Origin: Omphiscola glabra
Taxonomy: Eukaryota > Mollusca > Gastropoda > Lymnaeidae
Length of the DNA stretch: 64,000 nt
Direction: 5' to 3'
Assembly: GCA_964017045.1 (NCBI GenBank)
Contig: OZ024809.1
Span: 2,480,001-2,544,000, forward strand
The position numbers were made by a program, and so were the translations under genes. Positions 42,561 to 54,415 of the stretch are shown piece after piece (position 1 is the first letter of the stretch; each line of letters begins with the position of its first letter). The notes under the pieces are model-generated. The model saw only the letters and a program-made list of their open reading frames with translations. It made no database searches and had not been told where the DNA came from.

Positions 42561-42659
42561 TAAAACAACTCCATTTGCAGGATAATATAATAGAGAATGC
42601 TTTCAAGACGTGAGGAAATAAATTTGCGATTAAAATCAGCCGAATCTCTTGAAATCTGA

Positions 42660-42905
42660 ATAATGAAACAAGTCGTTAAAATGAGTTGCTAATAAGAATG
42701 TTTCGGCTGAGCGCTTTCTGCGCTAAAATGTAATAAACATTAAGAGAGAGGCATTTACAAAAACAGAACAAAACAAAAATGTTATGACTTTGAATGTACA
42801 TGTACAAGTAATTTATGGTCTTGGTTTACAAGTAAGTCTGGCCCTTGGCTGTACTTGGTTTGCCAGAAGTTTAGGCCCCTGGCTCTATTTTGTTTACAAA
42901 TTAGT
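42660..42905. other. Unexpanded seeds of the two upstream minisatellites of gene A
   Basis: 'AAACAAGTCGTTAAAATGAG' then 'AACGTTTCGGCTGA'-like sequence and 'GGCCCTTGGCTGTACTTGG' occur once or twice, in the same order as the large arrays at 15464-16060 and 16085-17770. Confidence 0.7.
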
Positions 42906-43252
42906 TTAGAAGAAGTTAATTCTTTCTTGGCGACAACGGAACGCTGGTATTAAAATTGTTGAAAAAAAATATGTATGACTTACACTAGGCTAAATCTCTA
43001 CAATCTAAAACTTTCCGCACAACTGTAATAAAACATTGTTGTTAATCTTTCTTTTAAGCAACAGCGTTATTTCAGTATTACATTGTCAAACCGATGGACA
43101 ATAAGCGGTGTGAAACTGTATGTTTTCTACCGAGGCTAGTAACGCTTATATTGACACCAGGGAGGGATTATTTCAAACAATTTACTCAGTGGAGACATTT
43201 CTGTGGTGGTTGGCCGGGGGGGGGGGGGGTGACCATGCCAGGAGCAAATGGC

Positions 43253-43399
43253 CAGAGGCGTAGCTAAGGTTTCGCTAATAAGACAGACCGGCCACAATGG
43301 GCTTCAATGTTATTTAATTGATGAAATCACCAGTTTTAGAGTTGGGGGCATACAAACGATTCGTTTAGTCTGACACCAAACACTCTAGCTACGCCGATG
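43253..43399. mobile_element. Short MITE of the 'GGCGTAGCTA' family
   Basis: Begins 'CAGAGGCGTAGCTAAGG' and ends 'CTCTAGCTACGCCGATG', near-perfect inverted termini. No clear target duplication. Confidence 0.62.
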
Positions 43400-44905
43400 A
43401 CAGTGACGTAGGAAGAGGATAGATGGCGTGGTCCACCAAGGTGTCATGTTTTCTTGATATGGAAGTGCAGCATTCTCGAAGTACTTCAGTTTGTATCGTG
43501 AAAGGCAGAGAAGTCAAAATTTGCCATTTGTAGCAGCACTAATCCCGGTGAATTTGCAAGCGAACTCAATTAAGTGTTTCTATATACATTTTTTATTTGG
43601 AGAACGAAATTTTTAAGGGTATTTGGGGGGGGGGGGATTGCATTACAGCACTCAGTGCCAAATATAAACTAAATTCACGTCGGTTGCGGAGTGCCCCAGG
43701 GGGAATCATTTTGGCACAAGCTTACATTCAAACCAATACTGTAAAAGTGATCAGTGTGAGGGAAGGGGTGCAGAAATTGAGGATACTGTATCCAGTCTGG
43801 CAAATTCAATGTTCAAAGAAAATTTTTTTGGTGCATACTTGAATTCGTCGTTTCTTTCAGACATCTCTGAGGTGGCATTTCAGACTTTCTGGTGGGAAGC
43901 GCCACAAATTGTCACAATAATGATCACAGACATCTGTGACGCCGCGCCCGTGGGACAGTTACTAAATTCATTCCAGTTGTGTCGCCCTTGAGGATATGCT
44001 TTATCCTAGCTTATCCTCGCCTTTAAAGCTTTAATGTACCCATTTTTTGGGGATAAATTCAAAGTACACGAATGCATTTTAGCACACACCTGAAATAGTT
44101 TTTTTTAACGTTTTTAACTAAATTTGAGAGAAATGGAAAAGATGCAGATTAAAAATGTACGTGCCACTTAATTTTGGAAACATCGTGTGAGCTCAGCAAC
44201 TTCTGTGGCTGCAGGGAGGCTTTTATGAGCTTAAAGATGTGATGCAGACACTTAATTAATTATCATGTTTCAATGCAAGGTGGGGGAGGACAAAACCGAA
44301 AAGACACTAGAGGCCTCGAAAAGTTAAGCGACAGCTCTGGTTGACCTACTTGTGATGTGCAAATCTTTGTTTATATTACTAAATAGTTATATTGCGTTCA
44401 TTTTTATTTAAACTTTTTTGGAGTTGACTACTTAATTGATATTTTTTAAAGCTGGTTTTCATCACAAAAAAGGACTTCTAACATCATTTTACATGTTGAA
44501 CGCAGTGAAAAAACAAAAAAGACAATACTTACTTATAGTGATTACCTTTGCTAAATATTTCCAAGTTTTAATAGAGTCAAAAAAAAAAGAAAGAAAAGAA
44601 AACAGTAAGTATAGAGGTCTCTACATTTCTTTAAGGTTTCAAAACTGATTATTTTTATAAATCGTACATGAACGGCATAATTATGTTGAGAAGACATGAT
44701 ATCTTTACAATAGACGTTATATGTTTATTTATATGTGATTTTGTCTGTGGGAATAGGTATACAATTAAGTTTAAATTTTACAATATTCAGTTGCTTGAAA
44801 TTTTTATTCTCATTTTCAAATTGTTCAGGTCGATTACGATTTCGCATTTCTTGTTCGTAAATTTTGTTTAGCTTTCTAATAGATCCTCATCAAGATAACA
44901 TTTCA
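43400..44905. other. Unassigned stretch
   Basis: No recognisable gene. G tract at 43625-43636. Open frames at 43597-43842 and 44436-44648 lack motifs. Confidence 0.45.
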
Positions 44906-44914
44906 TGTTTGTCT

Positions 44915-45008
44915 TAAAGGGATGCCAATGGGTGGGCCTCACCCACCCCTAAAGGGATGCCAATGGGTGGGGCTCACCCACCTTTATAGGGATGCCAATG
45001 GGTGGGGC
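44915..45008. repeat. Short tandem repeat, ~37-bp unit, 2.5 copies
   Basis: 'AAAGGGATGCCAATGGGTGG' followed by 'GGCTCACCCACCC'. The unit itself has a GGGTG(G/A)G.CTCACCC inverted repeat. Confidence 0.85.
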
Positions 45009-45009
45009 A

Positions 45010-46030
45010 GTTTGTTTTGTCTTCTGATACTAAAAAGACAAAAGCAGTTGGAAATTAAATAAAAATAGGCAAACTATTTTAAAAACTCTATTATTCATGA
45101 AACTTTGTAACAAAAGTAACACATTTAAAGTAAACACAAACACTTTCAAATGAATGATAATTGATGAAACGTGCACCACTACTAGTATGAGCCCGTCATT
45201 CTAAATTCTATATGTATACAGGCATTTTTTAAAGCTTTCCCTTTATCTAGCTCAACATACATGGAATGGCTACCGGTAATTTGATCGAACGAAATTTCGT
45301 CGACGGAAAATTGATCGACGGTAATTTGATCGAACGGAAGTTTGATAGAATGTTTTTTTCAGTTCAGACGTTAAAATTTTTGTCAAATTTCTTTTTGAAC
45401 GCACTAAACTATATAGTAAAACAAAATTATGCGTTCAAAAAGAAATGTGACGCAAAATATTAACGTGTAAAGTAAAAAAACTATTCGACCAAATTTCTTT
45501 CGATCAAATTTCCGGATACGACATGGAATAGAATACATTATAAATTATGCTAATAAGTATATTTTTTAAAGTATAATGTCATCATACAATTAATATGCTA
45601 ACATATATCACTATTTTAAAAGTCATTCTTTCATGGTAAAATATAATTTGAAAATATACTGCATATAACTTTATTTTTATCTAGAGATATTTTAATATTG
45701 TTTTAGTAAAGTATTTACACTTGTGAGGTTACAAAAAAATAAATCAATAAAAAATACCGATATATGCGAGCAATGGGAAGCAAGAATTCGGCGTATAATC
45801 AGGAAGAGAAAGTATGATAGCTCCAACCGAATAATGCAAGCATCTAACAAGATGAGCCTAACACATACGGAAAATCCAATATACCGAGCGAATAACAGTA
45901 ATTGTATAATTGTAATAGTTTCAAAGCATCAGTTACAGTACTTTTAAATCTGTTATAAAAATGACAATTTAGTCAATTTTTAAATAGAAAAAATATTTTT
46001 TCATTTTATTATTGTATAATATTTTTTCTC
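45010..46030. other. AT-rich stretch with no recognised gene
   Basis: Around 45275-45340 'TTTGATCGA' and 'GGTAATTTGATCGAACG' recur a few times. Nothing coding is supported. Confidence 0.5.
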
Positions 46031-46095
46031 CGGGGGGGGGGGGATGCTTGATTTTCTTGGGGGATGTGCTTTGACCGAGTTACCAGACGCTCTAA

Positions 46096-46930
46096 ATGAG
46101 TTCTTTGTTACGAAAGTTAAGAAGATCAGGGCGAGACTTGACACCATCCTTTACTCTCTCAGGCGTGCAGATTGAGTTTGCTGAAACAGTGCGAAACCTG
46201 GGTGTCTACTTAGACAGAACACTAACTATGGAAAATCACATTAACATGATTTGCAAGGCGATTTTTCTAGAGCTGCGCAGAATTAGTCATATCAGACCCT
46301 TCTTAACGTTGGATGCATCAAAGAGGCTGATGTCTGCACTCGTGCTATCACGCATGGACTACTGCAATGCTCTCATGGTGGGTCTTCCAGGTACGCTCCT
46401 TGATAAAATTCAAAAAGCACAGAATAATGCGGCTCGAATTGTTCTTCGTAAACGCAAATTCGACCATGCTAAAACTCTTCTGATAGAATTGCATTGGCTG
46501 CCGGTCCGCGCTCGTATAGTGTACAAAATCGCAACTCTGTGCTACCGCTGCTTGCATGACCTGGCGCCGTCCTATCTCCAAGCGCTCATGACGCCTTATG
46601 TACCCACTAGACAACTCCGCTCATCCGATAGTGGCAAACTCTCGATACCGCGTGTTCGCCTTGAAACTTACGGAAAGCGCACGTTCGCATTTGCTGGCCC
46701 AACAATTTGGAACACCCTTCCTGACGCTCTCAAAAACAACCAGACGCTGGAGTCCTTCAAAACAAATTTAAAAACTCATCTATTTCGCAAACACCTGCTG
46801 GAATGATGATGTCTACAATCTTTTCCAGCTTGTTATTATCTCCCTGCTTAGTTTTTGTACCGCGCTTCGAGCCTTTGGGGATGAAGCGTGATTTTTCAAA
46901 TGAACTTTATTATTATTATTATTATTATAA
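46096..46930 (+). mobile_element. 5'-truncated LINE: intact 236-codon reverse-transcriptase C-terminal frame with 3' tail
   Basis: The open frame 46096-46806 reads through the thumb and C-terminal region of an L2/CR1-type reverse transcriptase: 'VRNLGVYLDRTLTMENHI', 'SRMDYCNALMVGLP', 'QNNAARIV', 'LHWLPVRARIVYK', 'TFAFAGPTIWNTLPDALK', 'FKTNLKTHLFRK'. The catalytic domain is missing. The 3' UTR ('CGCGCTTCGAGCC..') ends in (TTA)n at about 46905-46930. Absence of stops over 236 codons implies a young insertion. Confidence 0.9.
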
Positions 46931-46939
46931 CACTGATTA

Positions 46940-47900
46940 TGACGTAAAATATACGTTAAACTCAACCTCAACTTTTAAAAAATTATCTCTCTTTTTCAAT
47001 GACCACCTCTCATCTTAAAACCGTTAAGTAGTGGTTAACTGCAGGACATTTACCATTTCATTGTCTATGACTTCCCATTGGTTTACAGGGTCTGTAAAAT
47101 GTCAAGGTCATATTTTCATTACTTTCATAACGTATATTGAAACAACTTGGGAACCACTGGACTATTGATCTGTAAAATATATACTCGTTGCCGTCGCTTG
47201 AAACGATATATGGTATATACATGGTATATACTCTCCTAGCTTACCATCGCTTGAAACAATACAGGAACCATTGCCCTATTCGTCTATAAAGTACATACTC
47301 TCCTCGCTTACTGGCCGTCCATTGAAACAATACAGGAACCATTGCCCTAGTCATCTATAAAGTACATACTCTCCTAGCTTACCGTTGATTGAAAAACCAG
47401 TGACAAAGTTTTAAAATAGTTTCTGGACAAGTTTGAACCAGTTATTAAAGCAGGTCATGCGAGACGCAAAGGCGGTCGTTCGGTAAGAAAAATAACTCGA
47501 CGATCCTGTCTGATTGTAGACTTGCAATGGTTCAAGGACAGTCTTCGAGATTACACGAACCCCCACCCCCTCCTCCCGGACATTTTTCACCTCACTGAAA
47601 CCAAAAATTGTTTGATGAAGGATTATGTTTTGGAAAAGGGGTTGGGGGATGGGGTTGCGAAGAGGGGTTGGGGAGGGGGGGGTTTAGAGGTATTTTGTAT
47701 TTGCACTTTTATACATTAGGCGTCTAGTGTGCCTCATTGTCGTACTACGATTAAAATATTAATCTTTTGCTTTAATACTTTGTTAAATAGGACATCATAT
47801 CTTTGATCAAAGCATATGAACATTTTGGCATGCACACTCGGAAACATCAACAGGAAAAGGTCAAGGTCGGTAACTTGGTAAGGGATATGCGTAGCTTCCT
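46940..47900. other. Duplicated upstream region of gene B, paired with 19.3-20.4 kb
   Basis: 'AACTCAACCTCAACTTTT', 'CCACCTC.CATCTTAA' and 'AAGTAGTGGTT' match 19300-19400. Later blocks match 19850-20100. A ~70-bp local repeat ('ACATACTCTCCTAGCTTACC') lies at 47220-47390. Confidence 0.6.
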
Positions 47901-47904
47901 GAGG

Positions 47905-48315
47905 ATTGCATGTGGTCACTTGTCAACCAAGATGGATGGTCATATCACTTGTCAACCAAGATGGATGATCATATCAGGTGTCAACCCAGGAGATGGTCAT
48001 ATCACTTGTCAACATAGGCTGATGGTCATATCAATTGTCAACCAAGGCTGTCGGTCATATCAATAGTCACCTGGCAAGCAAGAGAGATGGTCAGATCACT
48101 TGTCAACCAACAAGGGCGATGGTCATATCAGTGGTTACTTGGCAAGCAAGAGAGATGGTCAGATCACTTGTCAACCAACAAGGGCGATGGTCATATCAGT
48201 GGTTACTTGGCAAGCAAGAGAGATGGTCAGATCACTTGTCAACCAACAAGGGCGATGGTCATATCAGTGGTCACTTGTCAATCAACAGGGATCATCATAT
48301 AACTTGTCAACTAAT
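47905..48315. repeat. Minisatellite paired with the 31-bp array, 28-bp and ~64-bp composite units
   Basis: 'GATGGTCATATCA' joined to 'CTTGTCAACCAA', then three copies of a longer unit containing 'TGGCAAGCAAGAGAGATGG'. Related to, but differently organised from, 20467-21510. Confidence 0.88.
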
Positions 48316-49540
48316 GGAGTGTTTTTGACACGAAATCGAAGAAATGGCCCATGACTTAAGCATCTTTGAAAACACGACACTGGTGGTGAAATGAGGTTTG
48401 TCAATCACATCGTGATTAAAAGAAATTAAGATTGTGAAGGAACGAACATCAAAAGATAAGTCACTAGGTTGCCCTTTCGTTTATTTATAGTGTCAACATT
48501 ATTCTAAATCTCAGAAACATACGATTGAATTTACCCATTATTTTATGTTAGGTAAATTTACTTAATTTTGAGCTGTTTGGTTAAATTTTGACAGCACAAA
48601 AATCTTATTGGCTGCGAAAATCACTTCTACAGTATCTCAGCATTTTTTAGGCAAGCGCAAGGTAAAAATATTTATAATAAAGGAATGTGTATGGAAGGAA
48701 TCCATCGAGGCTGGCTAAGAGTAGATAAATGAAACGAACTTTAACATTCTCAATATTTTCCCTTGTTGTAGGGTTCCCCACACCTAAAAAAAACAAAAAC
48801 AAACTTTTCTGTGTCTTACACCACGTACCGATTGTTTGACCGAACTACAGATATCAACAAACGCAACAAATGCAATTCAAGCTTTGTAGGGAAAATGGGT
48901 ATTCTGTAGCAATCAGAAAATAAAATTCAAATTTCTTATTCATAATGAAAATATGGATGAAGAAATAAAAAAAAAATATTTAAACATACAAATCAAAACT
49001 GAATGGTTATTGGTTCCTCTCTTCTCGTAATAACATATACTTTTCTAATGTAATTCGCTTTTTGGACAGATTGCTAGAATGTCAAACGACCTCTTGCCCT
49101 TAAAAATATTTCATGGTGAATTCGAGTACTGCAAACTCTTTACTGGGAAACAGAAGAAACCTTTCATTTGGTGAAAACAACTTTAAAAATCTTTTCACGT
49201 AAACCCCGGAGACGTTGTAGCAGTTCTCAAGGAATCAAGAATTAGGGCCCTCGTCCCTACACAAGTGCTCCATAGAGCATCTGTCGCAGAAAAATTTGCA
49301 ATATGTTAAAATCTCCACCTGGAACTGTCCCATCCAATCTTTGCAACTTATGCTAAAGAACACTTCGTGCCTGAATAGGTCTAAACAGCCAGCTGCGCAC
49401 ATGATAAAATTTGGCTTCAAGCATTTGATGCAACTTTTGTATGAAGCCTTGTCACAACTTGCAAATTACTATGTGATCAAATTCCCATTTCTGTCCAAAA
49501 AAAAAAAAAGAAAGAAACCACGCACAAAATAGTGCGTTCA
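48316..49540. other. Non-coding duplicated segment, paired with 21.5-23.6 kb
   Basis: Collinear short blocks at 48860-49080 and 49130-49410. The 40-bp minisatellite unit is present once ('GTACTGCAAACTCTTTACTG'). No gene is seen. A11 run at 49498. Confidence 0.6.
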
Positions 49541-49744
49541 TACACAAATTTGATGCGAAATTTGATCTTGTGAACTGACGCTACGAGATAAAATTATATG
49601 ATTGTTAATCTGGACATGCGCAGTGCATTGCTAAGAATGTATCCTTTTATTAAAAGCTGCAACGATTATTTTGATGTGACAGTTTTGTGGGTTATTTTTT
49701 TACGTACATATCAGACGCTACAGACGTCTTGCTTCCAAGGTAGT

Positions 49745-50080
49745 GAAGACTAGTGGTTCTCAAACTTTTCAATGTGCAAATGCCTGATGATTGGGCAACG
49801 CTGCAGCAGAGTCCAATGCCCATGTTATTCTCATTGCCATGTACAAGTGTCACGGATTATTTTGTCAGATTTGCCGAGAACAGCTTCGAGTTCTCGGGCC
49901 ACCCCTTAATGTAGACTCTTGAGTTTTGAGACGCCTCAGGCGGTGTTTAAGTTTTCTGACACCCCGGGTTGGACCTGCAGCCTTGATGCAATCGGTGGTA
50001 TCTGAGTTTTATGCTCTCCACGGTTGGTTGTTGTTATTTATGACGCCAGGGTTCCTGAGTTATCTACTACAAATATGGAA
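49745..50080. other. Unassigned; starts with a hAT-like end
   Basis: 'CTAGTGGTTCTCAAACTTTT' at 49751 resembles a hAT terminal repeat. A matching second end was not found with confidence. Confidence 0.3.
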
Positions 50081-50409
50081 CCCCCTTAAAAAATTAGCAA
50101 CTTAAAATGTCCATTATTTTCATGTAAAAATAGCATTTTGTGAGTTGTACAAATTGTCTCCGAAAAACAACGTATGTTGCCATGGTCCAAAAATACGGCT
50201 TTCTTTCCCAAATTATTACAAAAATACCCCCCCCCTTTTGACGAACCCTATTCAACTTCCTATGGAAATGTGTGGCAACGTGATGACTACGTGATGGCAA
50301 CGTGATGACCACGTGATTGGAAGCAGGAAAGGCCACTCTTATTTCAAAACGTTGTTACTTGGCCAACTTAAGTGAAGTGCGAGGATTCGGAGTATATTTT
50401 ACATGACAT

Positions 50410-50815
50410 TCTGTACCAGGGGTAGCCCACCATTACACCAGGGGTTGCCTACCATTGCACCATGGATAGTCCACCGTTACACCAGAGGTAGCCCATCATT
50501 ACACCAGGGGTAGCCCACCATTCCACCATGGATAGTCCACAATTACACCAGAGGTAGCTCACCATTACACCAGGGGTAGCCAAGCATTAAACCAGGATTA
50601 ACCTACCATTGCACTATGGACAGTCCACCATTACACCAGAGGTAGCCCGACCATTACACCACAAGTAGCCCACCATTACACCAGGGGTAACCCATCATTA
50701 CATCAGTGCTAAACCCACATTTAAACAGACAAACCCACCATTAAAACAGAGATAAACCACCATTATACCTAGGAAAACCCACCATTACACCAGGGGTAAC
50801 ACCCCATTCACTTGC
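50410..50815. repeat. Minisatellite, ~22-24-bp unit, ~17 copies
   Basis: 'CCACCATTACACCAGGGGTAG' with TGGATAGT and AGAGGTAGC variants. Confidence 0.9.
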
Positions 50816-51570
50816 ACTACTAATCTGATTAAAACCTTTTTTTTTGATAATCTACACATTGGCAACATATTAGGATGTAAATCCAAGTCAGTTATGGAAT
50901 AGGATTTCTTCTGTGCGGTCCTAGACTAAAACTCGTATGATTTTTTTTTGCATGGACAAATACATGAAATAAGCATTGAATAAACAATTCCTAAATTATT
51001 AAATTTCTTTATAAATTCGCACAAAACGCAATTACAATATTTCTATGAATCTAATTTAGCGCAGTAATCAATAATTTTATGTCTTTGAATCGGTGTCATC
51101 AGATTTCCTCCAGCTTTCTGTTGAAAAAACAGGAAATCTGATTTCAAAGGGTTGGGAGTTTGTTGGGTTGGGCTGAAAATTTTTAAGAATCTATTGTCAG
51201 CGGCAAATAGTCTATGTGCTTAATCTCAGCTTGATAGGTTGACGAAAAAAGGGGTCAATTAGCCGTCCGAAAATTTGGCAACCAAACCATAATGAAACAC
51301 ACAAACAAAATCGAAGTTAGTATACAGGGTGGGCCGATAAAAGTCAGAACATCTCGTAAAATGTGATTTAATCACATAAAAGTAGTTTACTATACCCATA
51401 CGAGATTAAATAGTTTACTGATTTACTTACTTGCATATTGAACATGATTTCTGATTAGCTAAATATTTCGGAAAAAAATGTATCAAGAGATATAATTAAT
51501 TAAATTATATTTTGAAATAACTCATATGCTACGAGATGTTCTCAGTTTTATCGGCCCACCCTGTAGATGA
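50816..51570. other. AT-rich stretch with flanking inverted copies of 'GGGTGGGCCGATAAAA'
   Basis: 'CAGGGTGGGCCGATAAAAGT' at 51325 is mirrored by 'TTTTATCGGCCCACCCTGTA' at 51546, with 'AACATCTCGTA' and 'TACGAGATGTTCT' inside. The ~230-bp unit 51325-51566 has inverted ends and may be a small MITE. Confidence 0.55.
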
Positions 51571-51574
51571 TTTA

Positions 51575-51780
51575 AGAAGTACCAAATTGTCTACATCATT
51601 GCTTCACAACAACATTGTCTACATCATTGCTTCACAACAACATTGTCTACATCATTGCTTCACAACCACATTGTCTAAATCATTGCTTCACAACCACATT
51701 ATCTACATCATTGCTTCACAACCACATTGTCTACATCATTGCTTCACAACCACATTGTCTACATTATTGCTTCACAAACT
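51575..51780. repeat. Minisatellite, 28-bp unit, 7 copies
   Basis: 'CATTGCTTCACAACCACATT' plus GTCTACAT. Confidence 0.95.
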
Positions 51781-51894
51781 GTACATTGTAAATAACAAGC
51801 ATGCCTGCTTCTTCTTTGCAGCAGCAACCATTGTCCAGACTCTATTAAAATTGTTCAATTTTGTTGATCAGCTATTGAATATCTTTTACAAAGA

Positions 51895-52020
51895 CTGCGG
51901 TCAAGCCATATAAAGACAATCGAGATATTACGCATTTCGAAGTTTGAGCCGAAACGTTCATCTTGTATTGCCCTGTCTGTTCATTTCAAGGCTCACCACA
52001 ACTTGCTCCACAATTTCCTA
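51895..52020 (+). mobile_element. Penelope-like terminal fragment
   Basis: 'TTTGAGCCGAAACGTTCATC' and 'TTGCCCTGTCTGTTCATTTC' match the family at 32700 and 37630. The 5' half of the hammerhead-like core is missing. Confidence 0.4.
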
Positions 52021-52504
52021 CTAAGGATCCACAAACCGGTCTACCCCTCTGGCGAATCACTTGTTTAAATCAACGAGATAATAATAATACGATTATCAAT
52101 CGTGGCTGCAATGACAAGTCTCTTATTTAGTTTGAGGATCCCTTTTTCTTCATGCTGTAAAATCTAAACTTCATGTTTCAGGTGGCATAGTCTTAGCCAA
52201 CAGCCTTTGATGTGATGCATTTCGCTCAGCCTGAGTGCGCATCATTATCCCCCCAAAAAAGTGAAGGATGAAAGATTTTCCCTCTATTTACACTGTAAAG
52301 ATGCGGTAGTGGACTCGGGAGATTGGACGCGGATATTGATAAATGACACCAAAAATATTATTCAAGGTTACCGGAAGTTAAAATACTCTTTCGGTGCGGA
52401 AAGAGTATTTCTAAAAATAGAATTTAAAATCTTGAAAATGTCTCTAAAGCTTCTACTCCAGACTGGAGGTAAAGGTGTTTTTTTTGTTTGGTTTCTTTCT
52501 TTTA

Positions 52505-52605
52505 GTGTACCAGCTTAGGTTTTAGTGTACCAGCGTATGTTTTTAGAGTACCATCATAGGTTTTCAGTGTACCAGCCAATATCTTTAGTGTACCAGCTTA
52601 TCTCT
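52505..52605. repeat. Short minisatellite, ~22-bp unit, ~5 copies
   Basis: 'TTTAGTGTACCAGC' recurs at short intervals. Confidence 0.85.
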
Positions 52606-52689
52606 TCTCCAGACCGATGAAATCACCATTGTTTTGTGCTTCTATAGTTTATGATACAACAAAAAGATCCAGCATGATTCTGGTTCTGG

Positions 52690-53170
52690 TAGGGTACGTT
52701 GCTGCATCCATATACTGGCATATGTGAAATATTTGGGGAAGCGACGCTGCCATCCCAATGGCTCCTAGCAGATGCCAGGGTAACCTTGAAAGCTTTCGAT
52801 AGATGTCGAGTTCACGTCTGTATTGTCCAGGTGGTTCCAAGCGATTATTGTGTGTGGGAAGAATGATTGTTTATCTTGCACTGTGTTACTCCGATGCACA
52901 GTGACGCATTTGCTATTGTTCCAGGTGTAATTTCTCATGGGGTTGTCAGAGGTTAAGTCAGTGTTTAGTGAGTGTTTGGCTCAGATTAATCGACCTGGCT
53001 TCTGTGGGGTGAGATAATTGTTTGCTGGGATGGCCGGCAGTAGCCCTAAGACCACTTTATATAAGAATGTTAGGCGGATCTTTTCTCGTCTGTCTTTGAG
53101 GGAGAGGATGTCAAATCTGTTTAAGAGGCCAGATACGTAGCCAGGAGTGGTGGCTTTGTAGTCACGTGCT
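52690..53170 (-). mobile_element. LINE reverse-transcriptase C-terminal fragment
   Basis: Minus-strand translation reads 'DYKATTPGYVSGLLNRFDIL', 'SLKDRREKIRLTFLYKVV', 'GLLPAIPANNYL', one stop, then 'SFFPHTIIAWNHLDN' and 'TSIESFQ' before the final stop. Order and motifs match the C-terminal region of jockey/CR1-like LINE proteins ('FFP.TI..WN.L'). Confidence 0.78.
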
Positions 53171-53890
53171 ACGAGAAGTATACGATAAGATTATTGTTAA
53201 ATGATTAAATTGTGTCTAGTATTCTCAATTTGTGTATGTATATCCATATCTTTAAAAAGTAAAATAGTAAATGTGTATCCTTATCCATAAGACCCAAAAG
53301 ATTTGAACTTTCAAATAAATAAAATATTGCAAATTTGGGAAATTCTTTGTCATACAATATTGCAATACGATGGATTGTTGGATAACATTTATTTATACGT
53401 CCCATCAACAAACGACGCAGCAAGTGACAATATAATATTTTTTTAGGTCTTAGATTGAAAGAAAGGATTTATGAATGCATTGAAATCAACAATTTTACCA
53501 ATGATATTTCTAGTATTTACAAAAATAATAATTATTTGTCTCGGAAATCTGAGGGTTTTTATATAAAAAAGTTGCTTTTTTCCACATGATATAGTAGTTA
53601 TAATAATAATAATTATTATTATTATAAGATTATAAATCATGTCTTTAATCACAAGTCACTTCATATTTACTTTGATGATCACCTTTTCTTCGTGCCGTAA
53701 AATCTAAACATAACTTTTCCGTATGGCATAGCTTTGACATTTAGCCTTTGATGTTGTGCATGTCTGTCACGATTAGATTAATACCTAAAAGTCCGATCCG
53801 TTAGAATTTTCATTTTTATTTTGTAAGTTTAAGAGTTTATGTTAATAAAAAACGATTAAAAACATTTTCTTGGTTTATTCATTGCTGCTT
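53171..53890. other. AT-rich region upstream of the TMEM272-like gene
   Basis: (TAA)n(TTA)n palindromic microsatellite at about 53600-53630. No upstream coding exon or promoter could be recognised. Confidence 0.5.
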
Positions 53891-53893
53891 CAG

Positions 53894-54415
53894 ATGCTGG
53901 TCCTGAAGACTCTGTTTGAAAAATCGTTTCCCCAAGTCATCAAATTCTCGTCACATTTCGACGTCAAGCCTACTGCTGCTGCTGTTACCGCTGCTGCTGC
54001 TCCTCAAGGGCAGATTAGTCGACTCGCCACACCTGGCCAACCGGACAGGTTTGGTTGCCCTGGCCCAACCGTCCAGGATGCCGTGCCGTACGCACCGGTC
54101 CGTTTACCCACATTGAAAATCGTCAAGTACAAAACTTTTCATGGCGCGCACAAAATCGGACCAATGTCCAGGGAAAACCGCGGCAAGGAACCGCCAGTGA
54201 AAACCACAGAATCATCGGGGGATGGGCTTTTGGGGAGTGAACCAACGCCCGCAGCGTACAAGAATGTCGTCCCGCCCTCAACTCAATACCCGATTCTAGT
54301 CCAAGGGAGTGTCCAGACCAACCAGGGGAGCCCCGCCAGGGCGTATACTGTAGTATTTAATCCCGTCATAGCTACGGCGTGGAGTACACTGTGGACATGC
54401 ATAGTGCTGTCTCAG
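53894..54415 (+). CDS. TMEM272-like gene, exon with N-terminal region and helix 1
   Basis: Open from 53870 to the donor CAG|GTAATT at 54416. The 3' end encodes 'AYTVVFNPVIATAWSTLW', the start of helix 1. Low-complexity 'TAAAVTAAAAP' at about 53970-54003. Confidence 0.78.

Noticed and set aside
46348..46614. 88-codon minus-strand frame
   Set aside because: Shadow of the LINE reverse-transcriptase frame on the plus strand.
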